In this document: in pieces, positions 33,363 through 44,159 of the stretch
Layout: each line of letters opens with the position of its first letter
How positions within the stretch are numbered: the stretch's first letter is position 1
NCBI GenBank assembly: GCA_021399435.1
Contig: JAJTUP010000071.1
Coordinates: 186,001 to 250,000, forward strand
Source of the DNA: Diaporthe sp. PMI_573
Lineage: Eukaryota > Ascomycota > Sordariomycetes > Diaporthales > Diaporthaceae
Direction: 5' to 3'
DNA length: 64,000 nt
The notes under the pieces: model-generated
Seen by the model: the letters and a program-made list of their open reading frames with translations, nothing else
Told to the model about the DNA's origin: nothing
Database searches by the model: none
Program-made: the position numbers and the translations under genes

Positions 33363-34626
33363 ATGACCCTCGTTCGGTTCGGCCAAAAGCCCCCGAACAA
33401 AACGCTCAAGGGCCACAAGCTTCTCGTCGCTCTGCCATCATTCAAGCCTTCGAAAGAAGAGGTAGATGAGTTGAAGAGTCACTACCCAGGACTGGAGGTC
33501 CAACTCGGTAATGTCAAGGATGTCACGAAGGAGGATTGGAAGGATGTGACCCTTCTCGTGACAGGTTACAACCGAGAAGGGCTGCCTGATAAGGATGACG
33601 TTCCGAACCTCGAATACGTCCAGCTCTCATCGGCTGGCGCAAACCTGGTGGTCTCGGACCCGTTGTACAAGGACACAGACATAGCTTTCTGCACTGCAAA
33701 TGGCGTTCACGGGTGAGTACATTACTGGTCCCCAGGGGTGCCACGCTCTCATCTGCAGAACAGGCTGACAGTTGATAAATGAAGACCACAAATATCCGAA
33801 TGGATCATTGCCACATTCTTAGGCTTTCAACATCATCGTAAGTCATCAGCCGCGCCACGCACCTGATCAGCAGTCATCTAACGCAACTCAGTCACCTCTT
33901 ACCTGGATAAACAAAGAGCGGGCAAATGGGACAGGGGCACCGAGCCAACAATCGATGCTGTCAAGAAGAGAATGTAAGTAAAGCCACAAGCCAACACGAG
34001 GACCAGATCACTAATCGAGCTGCAGAGGGATCCTGGGCTATGGAGCCATCGGGAGGCAAACGGCACGAGTGGCCACAGCTCTAGGGATGGAAGTCCACGC
34101 CTACACCCTCCACGAGCGAAAGACCCCAGAGTCAAAGAGGGACGAGACGTATGCACCCGAGGGGCTCGGGGACCCGGAGGGCAAATTCCCGTCCAAGTGG
34201 TTCTTCGGCGAGACCAAGGAGCAGCTGCACGAGTTCCTCGGCTCCGGGCTGGACCTGCTCGTCGTCTCGATGCCCCTGACGGAGAAGACGACGGGGCTGA
34301 TCTCGGCGGCCGAGTTCAAGGTGCTCTCGGAGAGGAAGACCTTTGTCTCCAATATTGCGCGTGGCCCTATTGTCAACACGGAGGACCTGATCGAGGCCCT
34401 CGATAAGGAGCTTATCCGCGGTGCCGCGCTGGATGTCACGGATCCGGAACCTCTACCTGACGGACACCCTTTGTGGAGCACGAAGAATGTCTTCATTACT
34501 CCTCATATTAGCGCTGCTTCCGAGAGTTATTTTGAGCGAGTCTGGGCGATTGTAAAGTTGAATCTGCAGCGATTGAGCCAGGGCAAGGAGCTCACAAACA
34601 AGGTGAACCGGAAAGATGGTTACTGA
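33363..34626 (+). CDS. D-isomer-specific 2-hydroxyacid dehydrogenase
   Basis: Exons 33363-33712, 33785-33837, 33892-33973 and 34026-34626 join to 361 residues. This NAD(P)-dependent enzyme family interconverts D-2-hydroxyacids and 2-oxoacids. The Rossmann motif is GILGYGAIG (G163, G166, G168, G171), and the catalytic triad is visible: R264 in NIARGPIVN, E283 in DPEPLPDGHPLW and H302 in TPHISAAS. The N-terminal catalytic lobe includes VQLSSAGANLV and CTANGVHGPQISEWI. The ATG at 33363 is chosen because the longer frame begins with TTG at 33309. The predicted protein lacks a targeting signal, so a cytosolic enzyme is likely. Substrate (glyoxylate, hydroxypyruvate or another oxoacid) cannot be read from the sequence. 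Confidence 0.93.
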
Positions 34627-35004
34627 TTGTAAGGCGATTGTCGAATGAAGATTGTACCTTGTGAGAGTACATTTTGAATTCATGTAGGGATTTGGATAAG
34701 CGAGATGTGGTATACAAGAAAGGTCTTCACTTTGTCATAGACATTACTTCAGGGTACAGGATGGGAGATTGTCCAGCGTGTGCCACACAACAGAGAAGAC
34801 ACTTCAAGGCTTTTTTTCTCGTACACCGTGCACGCATTCAGGTAAGTGCCGTGACAATATGGTATGACTTTGGTGCTCTAATCTGGCCATCTTCTACATC
34901 AATACTTCATTGGCTGATTCAGAGTTACTCCTCGTTTGGCTCTGGATCAGCGACCGTCGATTCTGGTGCAGAGAGGTCAGTGTCAAATCTTCGTCACAAA
35001 CGCC
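34627..35004. other. Convergent 3' spacer
   Basis: Short region between the dehydrogenase 3' end (+) and the 3' end of the large RS-rich gene (-). Nothing recognised. Confidence 0.5.
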
Positions 35005-38000
35005 TTAGAAACGAATAGTGGACTCACTTCTCGATATTCCTTGCTCCGGTTCCAGCGGGGCTTGCAACATGGGGCTCTCTCCATCGTTTGTTCGAGGCTG
35101 AGGTTTCGGCAGTCCCCATTCGTCGTCTCCCTCCTCCGGATCTTCATGTACAGTTGACACGGACTTCTTCTTCCTCCAAACGCCTTCGGTCTCTTTCTCC
35201 CAACTTTCGGCGGGCAGCCTCTCAGTGACGATGGGGTCTTGGCCAGGGGGTGCGTGTCTGTGAATAACGTCCCCCATAGAATGCGATTGCGAGCGTGGGC
35301 CAGAAACAGTCGCTGGGATTTCCGGCATGGACTGACGTCCGTCGGCGGAAGTGCCACGCCGAACAACGATATACGGTACGCTGCTGCCGTCGCCAGGGTA
35401 GCTGCGGCGATTCTCACTTGTTGTCCGGATTGGTCGAGGTCGTCCGTCCGCATCGATGATCAGAGACTGGCGTTTCGTTGGGGACCGAAGCTGCTCCACG
35501 GGGGGAGGGAAAGGTGGATAGTCGAGCCGTGACGTGCGCCTCCCCACAGGTCGTATATCATCAAGCCCTTGCATGGACATTGGTCGTGATCTGGGCCTCT
35601 CTGATATCCGTGCAGTATTTGGGGTACTGGGACTCGGGTCTATAATGATCCTCCTGTCCGCTCTCTTCCTCAGAGACTGCTCCCATGCGTCCCAGATACC
35701 TGTGGACTCGTACATAGAAGATCGCGGACTCCCATATCTTCCCGTCGAGGCAGGTCTCGAGGGGCGGTTCGCGATTCTTTCGTTTTGCTCTTTCGACTGA
35801 AGCTCATCGCGATTCCGGAACTCAGGTCTGTGGGGCCTGGAACGGCCCTGGCTCTCATCAATGTTCATCATGGCATTAGGACCAGCTTGATTTGGCTGAT
35901 CTACGACCTCTAGCTCAGCAGTCAAGTGATTATTCTGCTCTTTAGTGGCGCTTTCAGTGTCCTGAAGGGTGGGTTCCTGTTCTTGGATTAGCATGATGCC
36001 AAATCTGAAAGGAGGTCTTCGAGATGGGGTTTGTACCGGTCCTTGAATAAATTCTCGCTCGCGCTCGACTCGTCCTTCCTTGCCTGGTACTGGCAAGTGT
36101 CCGCTGCTGGAATTCCTGGGCAGAGCCTCAAAGGATGATCGCCGGTCATGAGTACTGAACCGGCTTCTCAGGCGCTCGCGATCGTCCACGTCAACTCGCT
36201 CTTTTCCCCGCCTAGCCTGTCGCTGTGCTGGCGTCTCCCGCCCATCGACGCCAATACCTCGAGCAGACTCGTACAAGTCTTCCCCTCCTTCCCGCTGCAG
36301 GTGCTGAACTGTTGGTGGGGGGCTAGAAACAGCCCTTGTGGTCGTGTCGTGGGTGGCCGTGGGATTGGTGTTCCTCAGGCTTCCTGTCACCTCACCCTGG
36401 AAGTTCGGCGATGTAGACCTTAGAAGGGAAGATCCGGTAACATACGCATCGGGAGATGTTGTAATCTGCACACCGCTGTATAAAACAAGGTCAGTGCAGG
36501 GATTCTGTCGCAGATTTTCGTTCTCGTCTCCATCGTGAGGGTCGGCCCCGTCTCTTCTTCGTTTGGCCCCGAGCTCGTCCACACTTGCTCTCCTTCTATT
36601 GGTACGTCTTTTACGGCTTTTCTCAACTTCGCTGTCGCTACTCGTCACTACTACATCTCTTCGCCTCCTTCTCCTGAGTGGAATGGCATCACTGGAGTCG
36701 TCATCGTCTGATGATGCCGGACTATCGCTGCTGTAAGTGTCCGAAGACTCCAGTGACACCGTCGCAACACTGTTCTTTCTTCTGCTTCGGACCCTTCTCC
36801 AGCGGGTCTTTTCTCTGGATCTTTTATCTCTCCCAGCAAGCCATTCCTGGTATGGTCGGTCCTCTGCGCGTCTGAGCCTCTCCGCTTGATCTCGCAAAGA
36901 CACTTCTGCCCGCTCGAGGCGCTCTCGAGTCTCCCGGTCTTGTTGGGCTCTAGCTTCGCGGTCTTGCTTCTCTTTTGCCAACTTGTACTCTTGTTCAAGC
37001 TGCTTCATTTCTGCGGCTCTTTTTTCCATTTCTTCTTTTTGGATCTTGTTGATCTCCTCTTGACGCCGTGCCAGCTGCTCCGTCATTGCGAGCCGCGCCG
37101 CCTTCTCTTGGTCTTGTTTGTCTCTCCTTTCGCGTTCCTCCTTCTCTTTGATGAGCTGCAATTCTTTGCGGGCTGATTCCAATTGTTCCTGTTCCCTCCT
37201 ATTGTAGGATTCATCATCACGAGGGTTTGGCGGTGATTGTGGACGGGGGGGTTCAGGCCATGGGAAATATCTCCTCGAGGGGCTGGACGGTCTCGAATAG
37301 GGCCTGATGATTTGATGTCCACGCTCTTGGATGGGATGTCGCGACGACGGGGTAGGGTCGTAACGAATGTGACGGTAGGGTGGTTGAGCAGTTGTATGCG
37401 GGAAGTCAACGTGTTCTGCATGCTGCCATGTAAACTGCTCAGCCTCCCATGGAAGCTCCCTGCCCAAATAGAAACCCGGTGGGTTTCGCAGTTTGGCCGT
37501 GCTCTTTGGACCTTGGAGGCTTCTCTTCAACGCTCTCTCGATGAAGTCCCGACTCCAATACACCAGTCCATCGCGCAACATCATGTCATCGCGCCAGTCA
37601 TCAGTCTGCTGAAGCTCCTCGAGCAACTTCTCTTTCGACGGCCGGTCTTTGCAAATGAGATAGCTTGACAACATCGTCTCCAGATGCCCCTCTTTGTCGC
37701 CTTGCATAGACTTTTGCAAGGATGCAAGTTCTTCAAAGAGCTGAGTAGGGTCTGAAGACTGGAAAATGAGCAGCTTCAAGCATGCGACTTGAGACTTGTA
37801 GTCCTTCAGCTCCTTCGCCAGATTCAATGCCAATTGCAGAGGCTCATTCACCACCAGAGCAAGTTCTGGTGTGACCCATCCTGGGTTTTCGGTATTTTGT
37901 GGGACATAGACGCCAGGCAAGAAGCAGTCTTGACTATGCCATACCAACCCTGGGAACCCCTGGACGTGAGTCTTGTGGGCCACCCAGAGATCATCCTCGC

Positions 38001-39850
38001 CTTTCTTCTCCCCGCTCAGGGCATCAGCCGCACTGGCTAATATCCAGCGTATGAAAGACCGGCTCCTCATTGATGTGGGACAGTGGGCTATAATGGCTTC
38101 AGCGCGAGATTTCGTCTCATTTAGGAAGACGGATCGAAGTTGGGCCGGCTCCAAGAGCAGATCGAGCAGGGCTAAATTTGTCGATTCATCCCCCTCCTCA
38201 GATATCCAGTCGTCGATCAGTGAACGCTTGTTGTCATCTGTGTCAAAGAACGGTTTGACTCCTGGATCCGAGAATGCCGCCACACTCTCAACATAAAGAT
38301 CCTTGAAGTCCCATATGCGGCCCTGAACAAGTAGCTCTTTGAACAGGGTCGGCAATTCAATCCAGTTTCTTGCAGCTTCACGAAGACCGCTATGGTACCG
38401 TTCAGGGGCTATACGTCCAATATGTGCACACAATTGAAGCGTTAGCTTCGCCAGCTGAATCTAAAGCAGAAGTCAGTGCTCATGGTCCTGTTGCGAAACA
38501 AAATTTAAGACTTGCCTCAGTGGACCCAATTCCAGCCCCGAAACTGAAGTTGTCGATCGTATACCAAACCGCGCTGATTGCGTCTTCATAGTCCCCTTTG
38601 CTGTGAATATTACAAATAGCCTTCAGCAGCCTCCAATTTTGATGGAGTAACTTGAGCTCATCAAAATCGGACTCCGCTTTCGTGACCTCCAGTTGCGCTA
38701 CTCCATCGGGAGACTGCCCGCGGTTATTTTCGCCATCTCTGTCGCGTCCGTGATAATGACGGAAGCTATCAACGGATCGTGATCGTGACCGTGATCGTGA
38801 CCGTCTTCTCACGATTCGAACGTCGGGCTCGAATCTTGTACGGCGCTGTTGACGGCCGCTTTCCACCGGACTTTGGGACCGCGAGCGAGCTTTGGTTTCT
38901 CGTCGTCTTTCTCGTGGCCGGGACCAAGATCGGGATCGAGATCGAGACCGAACTCTTGGCCGAGACCAATCTCTCTCTACCACAACAATCTTCTCGCGAG
39001 GCAGTGGCGTTCGCAACTCCTCCTTGCCGAATACAGCTTCGGCGTTCAGCCGTTCAAAGGCGAGGTAATCGCCTTTTTCCAACAACATTTGCCCATATTG
39101 GACGAACACATATGGGTTACCCAGGTAGGGCTCCAAATTGTTCTTGAAGTACTCCTCTGCGGCTGCGAAATTGCCCAGCCTCTGCAGTCGGCAGAACTCC
39201 TCCAGTTCAGTCTCGTGATCATCTGTGATGGGAAGCTCAAGGTGAACGCTTGCGTCCTGGGGATGGTTCACATCGAAGACAGTCTGAAAGAGGCCCGGTA
39301 TATGTGGTGGTCCGTTCCGTACTTTCGAGGTCCCAACATGTTCGACAGGATGGACTGGTTTCGAAGAAGTTCTTCTCGATCTTTCTGCAATGATCTTGCG
39401 CTCATCATCGTCCCGGTAGACTTTTGACTTGCGCAACTGCCACCTCGAGGCGTCCTCCACGCGCTGCACGCGGCGCTCCTCCCCACGCAGGTCTTCTAGC
39501 TCGCCCTTCAGGCGTGCGATCTCGTACCTCACGGCCGTGTCGGGGCTTGGAGATCGCAGTCTCGGCCTCACAACTGGAACCGGGTTGTCTTGCCACCGAT
39601 CGTAGTAAATGTTGTCTTGGTAACTGACTGGCCTGCTGGGTCTGTCGTATACATCCACTTCTTCGTAACGAGGCCTGTAGTCGTCGTACCGAACACGCCG
39701 GCTAGGATTACTGCGATCATAGTAATCCCATTCGTCACTCCTCAAGGTGGATGAGCGTCGAACCGGCTTGAACTCGGAATACATAGGCCCGTAGGAATGA
39801 CCGCGACCTATTTCGATTGTGTCACTCGACTCCCTAGGATTTGCTGGCAT
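35005..39850 (-). CDS. Very large RS-rich, coiled-coil fungal protein
   Basis: Two exons, 39850-38516 and 38460-35005, join in phase 0 to 1596 residues. The intron starts with GC instead of GT (GAG|GCAAGT) and ends in TTTAG. The N-terminal half is polar with RS dipeptide runs (RSRSRSRSWSRPRERRR, about residues 300-370). A folded, helical region surrounds the splice (NWRLLKAICNIHSKGDYEDAISAVWYTIDN, then IQLAKLTLQLCAHIGRIAPERYHSGLREAARNW), followed by a K/E/R-rich coiled coil at about 865-980 and a long disordered tail. I do not recognise a catalytic domain. RS runs suggest nuclear or RNA-processing association, but that is inference. The gene is divergent from the orphan at 40375. Confidence 0.85.
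38510..38515 (-). other. Non-canonical GC donor site
   Basis: The donor hexamer on the coding strand is GCAAGT after GAG. No GT donor nearby joins the two open frames, whereas this site joins them in phase 0, with an acceptor (gctttag) 55 nt away. GC-AG introns are about one percent of fungal introns. Confidence 0.75.
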
Positions 39851-40374
39851 AGTGACGCGTTTGTTTTAATCATGAAGAGGACATATTCGTTCTGGTGACG
39901 GATGTACGTGTTGATGTTGTCTCGATGTACGCATCCGGTAGAGAAGATAGATGCAGGGAGCGTTCTCTTGACCGGATCGCGGCTGAAAATTAGTGGAAGT
40001 ATCTGTTGCGCCATTATGTCTGGGATCGAGGCTCCGAGATCAGGACGATGGATTTGTGGCGGTGTTGTGTAATAACTCCCACCGACTAGTCCCGACTTAG
40101 TTGATGGTGGTGGTACAGCCTTTTCAGCTGGAAGCTAGCCCCCAAGTATGATTGGAAATCCTCCATCGATACACCAGGATTCTGCGGTGATACGGAGTAA
40201 GCGCCATGTTTTAGGGGATGCGGATCGGAAACCCTGAGCGTTTAGCGGCTTTGCCTCCACACCCATGACAAGCTGCCGGGACTTTTAATTGACCTCGATT
40301 CCCCAGATGCTGGTCCAGTCATGATGCTTACAGACAAGATCTGTCCGTGATCGCGACACACTACACATGCCCAG
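39851..40374. promoter_or_regulatory. Shared divergent promoter region
   Basis: About 520 bp between the starts of the large RS-rich gene (-) and the orphan gene at 40375 (+). No specific factor site can be supported. It could drive both genes. Confidence 0.5.
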
Positions 40375-41933
40375 ATGGCAGCAATACTGGCAGAGGGCAT
40401 TTGGAACCGCAAAGCTGGGCGATACGACTACAATCGATTCGACCACATTGCCTCAACCAGTGCTTCGGTGGGATGTAAGTCGATATCTCAGTGTCGTGTT
40501 TCATTTTGTTCCAAGCAGCCACTAATGGGACCTTGGAAAATGCAGACCAATCGATCGGAAAAGTTGGCGTCGATGTTCGATTTCTCTTCAGAAAGTCACA
40601 CTGGGGGACACTAGGACCTGCTGAAAATGCCGCTGGCATCATTTACATGGAGCTCGATTTCGATCAGCCACCAGACTGTGCAATGGAATCTGCAACAATT
40701 CAGTTGACCCTGGACGAAGATGACCAGGGCCTGGATCCTTATCGTGTCGACAGCTTGCCGCCTTCGGAGTGCCCAGTTCTGATCACCGATTACTATGGAC
40801 CTGGACAGATTGTCGGCACTTCGAAGAGGGTTTTGATCAGAAAGTCGCTCAAGGTCGAGCCATCCGTCAACGTGATTGGCAACGGTGGTTCGTTGGGCGG
40901 ATTCACAAGTGAAAAAGCATTCGAGCATGAGAGTCGTTGGACATTCCGGAGCCACAGGGTCCCTGAAGACAGAACCAGTGGGAAAAGATGGGGCCACAGA
41001 ATCCTTCGATGGGAGATGACAGAGAACGACATTGAAAAGTCTACTCACAGCAACAAAGTGTATACCGCCTTCGCATACGAGCACAGTGGACAGCCCTTCT
41101 TGATGAAGATTGAGATCTCAGGCAAGCTGAGGAAGCGGAGTGATCGAATGAAGGCCAACCTGAGCAAGAAGTTCGGACCCAGAGCCAGGAAGCAAGAGGA
41201 TATCTCCACTACATTGGTCGGGGCGTACCTCGGCCACAGACGACCGCTTGATGAGCTTGCCAGGGGATTAGCAAGTGCGATGGAGATGCAAAATTACATG
41301 CTCTCACCGCTCGTTGTCCCTGGTGCGCAGCCGGCATCCTTCCAACAAATTGCACATGATGCAAGCGCATCGACGAATTCGGCTCTGAATCCTGCCCATT
41401 CTCAAACTTCGGACCAAGCTTGCATAGAGGGAAGAACCCCTCAGCCTGAGTTGAGGCTAAATGGCCAGGGTCTCAATATGCTGGAGGGCATACCAGTTAG
41501 AGCATCGCAGGACCGCACTGAGCCCACACTTGAGAACCTCGCTCGGGTTGGAGAGTATTTCAGAGTGCCAATCAGACAGGACTCGGAGGCCATCCGCGGA
41601 GATGTATCCGAGGCCTCGGGTCACTCTTCAGCCACCACCCTGGTAGCCAACCAGTCTGAGCAGTCACCGTCACCGTCACCGTCACTGCCACATCCAGAAG
41701 AAGCAATAGCGCCTGAGAGCCAGAAATCGGTTACAGCCGTACCGGAGAAAGTTGACGAGGACACTATGGCAAGATTGATGGAGGTTGCATTCTTACGCTT
41801 ATTGATACAATTTATAATTGGCATTATGGACCTGCTTGGCCCCAGGAAGCCTCAGGAAACACAGCGGGGGAGAAATGAACACAAGAAAAGGAATGGCCGA
41901 TCGAGGCATAGGAAAACTTTGAAGGAAACATAA
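40375..41933 (+). CDS. Fungal orphan protein, C-terminal hydrophobic segment
   Basis: Two exons, 40375-40474 and 40516-41933 (alternative acceptor three bases later), join to 505 residues. The first exon alone is only 33 residues. The structured part covers about residues 30-250 (VDVRFLFRKSHWGTLGP, then CPVLITDYYGPGQIVG, KRWGHRILRWEMTEND, HSGQPFLMKIEISGKLR). After it is a low-complexity region with a short SPSPSPS repeat, then a hydrophobic stretch (AFLRLLIQFIIGIMDLLG) near residue 470 and a basic tail. I do not recognise a named domain. The hydrophobic stretch may anchor it to a membrane. It lies next to a second orphan of similar regional character at 44160, so the two may belong to the same accessory set, but this is inference. 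Confidence 0.75.
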
Positions 41934-42526
41934 GTCCACCCATTTCAATGCAAAAGGCAGAGCTGGTGGGGTTGAATTGCATAGTTACTATGGGTTGAAG
42001 GGGACAACAAGGAGGGTTAGAGCACAGTATGACTTGCATCAGAAGCCAGTGTACATTTATCACCACTCGAAGCCATGTGGTGTAGCCCGACGCACTATAT
42101 GAAATCATCAGAGCAGCCCCCCAGGACTACCCAGTACGGGCGACATTGTTCATTCGAAGAGTGTAGTAAACCTGCGTGTCAGAGTAGCTCTGAATGTGTT
42201 GGGGTTCCTTCTTTCCTTGACATAGGCGTACTTGTAGAAATATCCCCAAACTTGGTGTGAGGTAATATTTTCTGATAGGAGCCAGACCACTGGCCCACGA
42301 AGAGCGCGTGCGTCAAGCTGTCGTCGACACACCAGTACCTGTAGAAACATCTCGAATCGTGTAATTTCATCAAAGCAGAGTAATTGACATTGACTAGACC
42401 CACGTTTGCCTCGGTGGGCTGTGGGTAGTGCTGAGTGGGTCCCGCCGCGCAAACTTTTCCGGAGCTCAACACACCAATATGATCCCACCATTTGGCCCCG
42501 TCGACATCTCAACATCGGTCAGGTGG
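41934..42526. other. Orphan-gene 3' flank leading to a tRNA-like remnant
   Basis: No protein gene seen. The last 27 bases (from about 42500) resemble the flank and 5' part of the tRNA-Val gene at 43109. Confidence 0.5.
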
Positions 42527-42531
42527 TGTAG
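42512..42531 (+). pseudogene. 5' part of a disrupted tRNA copy
   Basis: The bases aacatcggtcaggtggtgtag resemble the start of the tRNA gene at 43109 (aacagcatggtccggtggtgtag), and the ten bases catctcaaca before them are shared too. The text stops at the D-loop, exactly where the MITE begins, and ttggtt, the next bases of the tRNA, follow the MITE at 42801. The remainder of a tRNA cannot be found downstream, so the copy is broken. Confidence 0.55.
42527..42531. repeat. Left target-site duplication of the MITE (tgtag)
   Basis: The five bases tgtag sit directly before the left inverted repeat and recur directly after the right one at 42796-42800. Confidence 0.8.
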
Positions 42532-42795
42532 CAAGCCGAACGCAAAAAAGAGCGGACTCACTAACTGCTCTACATAAGCTGCATCACTTATCAAATAACC
42601 ATACCTAAATTTCAACTCTTAAAAATGCTTACTTATGAAATATTAAGCCCAGCTATAATTTGAACCAGCTTAAGTCTTATTTAAAAATTGTTTTAAAAAG
42701 AAACGAGGCTGTTGAGTTGATAGGTAGTGTTAGTGGGTGACGGGTTTTGGGGAGAGTGACTTGATGTGAGTCCGCTCTTTTTTGCGTTCGGCTTG
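42532..42795. mobile_element. MITE with 30-bp perfect terminal inverted repeats
   Basis: A 264-bp AT-rich element. The first 30 bases (starting caagccgaacgcaaaaaag) are the exact reverse complement of the last 30 (42766-42795). A 5-bp direct repeat, tgtag, flanks it on both sides. There is no coding capacity inside. This is the full signature of a non-autonomous DNA transposon. The 5-bp target duplication does not fit Tc1/mariner (TA) elements or hAT elements (8 bp); I cannot assign a superfamily. Perfect TIRs suggest a recent insertion. Confidence 0.9.
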
Positions 42796-42800
42796 TGTAG
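42796..42800. repeat. Right target-site duplication of the MITE (tgtag)
   Basis: Exact copy of the five bases at 42527-42531. Confidence 0.8.
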
Positions 42801-42808
42801 TTGGTTTA

Positions 42809-42959
42809 CACCTCTGCAGGCATCCCATACGTTAAATGGGGACTTCTCCACCCAAGGTCGCTTTTGTTAGCAAATTGGGCAAAGTGTGACCTGGTGGATC
42901 CCAAATTGCCAATAGAAAAAGTTGTACACGATTTAACGTTTGGGATGCCTGCGGAGGTG
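42809..42959. mobile_element. Second small inverted-repeat element, TA-flanked
   Basis: About 151 bp. The left end (cacctctgcaggcatccca) and the reverse complement of the right end differ at only two of roughly 29 positions. The element is bounded by TA on both sides, as for Tc1/mariner-type insertions. The inverted repeat may extend a few bases past the TA (ttgRttta), so the exact boundary is uncertain. It has no coding capacity. Confidence 0.75.
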
Positions 42960-43108
42960 TAAATCAATCCCTCGCCTCAGGTTGGTGGTCACTCTCGTTT
43001 AAAGTGAGTGGGGAAGTGGGGCACACGCTAGGCCCACTTGTCTGCATGAAAAGATTTTCACACCAACTTCCAACATAGTCTATGCATTCCAAAGCATCTC
43101 AACAGCAT

Positions 43109-43213
43109 GGTCCGGTGGTGTAGTTGGTTCATCACGTCAGTCTAACATTAATCACCTTAGAAAGTGATTTATGGGAGCACTGAAGGTCCCCGGTTCAAGC
43201 CCGGGCCAGATCA
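43109..43213 (+). tRNA. tRNA-Val(AAC) with a 30-nt intron
   Basis: The arms fold as a tRNA: acceptor ggtccgg/ccagatc, D-stem gtg/cac, anticodon stem tcagt/actga with loop CTAACAC (anticodon AAC at 43144-43146), T-arm cccgg-ttcaagc-ccggg and discriminator A at 43213. An intron of about 30 nt (43148-43177) lies one base after the anticodon, the standard place. One acceptor pair (5-68) is a C-A mismatch and 2-71 is G-T. The D-loop looks one base longer than I expect for this isoacceptor. A T7 run follows as a Pol III terminator. It could be a functional variant or an early pseudogene. Confidence 0.8.
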
Positions 43214-43228
43214 TGAGTTCTTGAGATA

Positions 43229-43235
43229 TTTTTTT
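43229..43235 (+). terminator. Pol III T-run terminator
   Basis: Seven T residues begin 16 nt after the tRNA discriminator base, in the normal place for RNA polymerase III termination. Confidence 0.75.
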
Positions 43236-44159
43236 GCCATTTTTGCCCTGTCGCTCAATGGCCTCGTTCTAAACCCGTTTCTTTATCTTACCCATGAAGA
43301 TGAGATTCACGTTCTCCATTCAGCGGGTATTAATTTTCTTGAGTTTTAATGTATGTTTTGTCAAGCCATGAGGCAAGCAACGCATAGACTCCCATGGACT
43401 CTTGCCTCACCCAGGGACCCTCTTCGCAACTCAGGCGTGTATGTAACAGAGTGTGTAGCCACACAGCGTGTGTACCATGCTACGAACGAGTAGGTCTTTG
43501 CGGTGCCAACGGATGACTGAAGTATGGTGTGTGCTCTGGCTTCATCTTTTTGCTCAGATCTTCACTGTGAGTGAGAATACCAAAGGCAGTAACTGCACTA
43601 GGATTTGTAGAGCTCAGCAGGTCCAGTGAACAAAGCCCAGCATTGCAGGCTATCTACTTTGGTACTGCGACTTCAAAGGACACCCGGTCAGCCAGGGAGC
43701 CTTCAGCAGATTCAGAGACCCAGCTATTCAATGAGTAGGCCCCAGTGCTGCAGAGTTTCAGGTATTAGCGGTGGTGGCACTTGCTGACACGGTATACCTA
43801 TGCAAGTGCCATCACACAAACGCAGCAATCTTGATTACGCCGGCTGCAAAATCGGCCGAATGAGACTCTCCAAACTGCGCATCCTGCATATTTTAGTCTC
43901 ACAAACTGCAAAATTTTGCTGCTCACAAGACGGGAAGTCGGACTCGCTACCATGATGGATGGTGGCACACATTGAGTACCTTGTTATGCATATCTGCGAA
44001 GTGTGGCACAGCCCATCCCACGACGTCAAATTGAGGCTTCCTTCTGCGAGCGGGGTATCGCCCATTTGTTTCTTCAACCTTCGATCCAAGGCGGAATGCT
44101 GAATACGCCTTTGGGGACAGTAAAGTTGAGATTTCGGCCCTCCTTGCAGTCAAAACAAC
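43236..44159. other. Spacer with small hairpins, promoter of the zinc-finger orphan
   Basis: No gene seen. Two short inverted repeats occur: tgaggcaag/cttgcctca around 43368-43408, and a 12-of-13-bp match (tggtggcacttgc) around 43772-43814. Confidence 0.5.
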
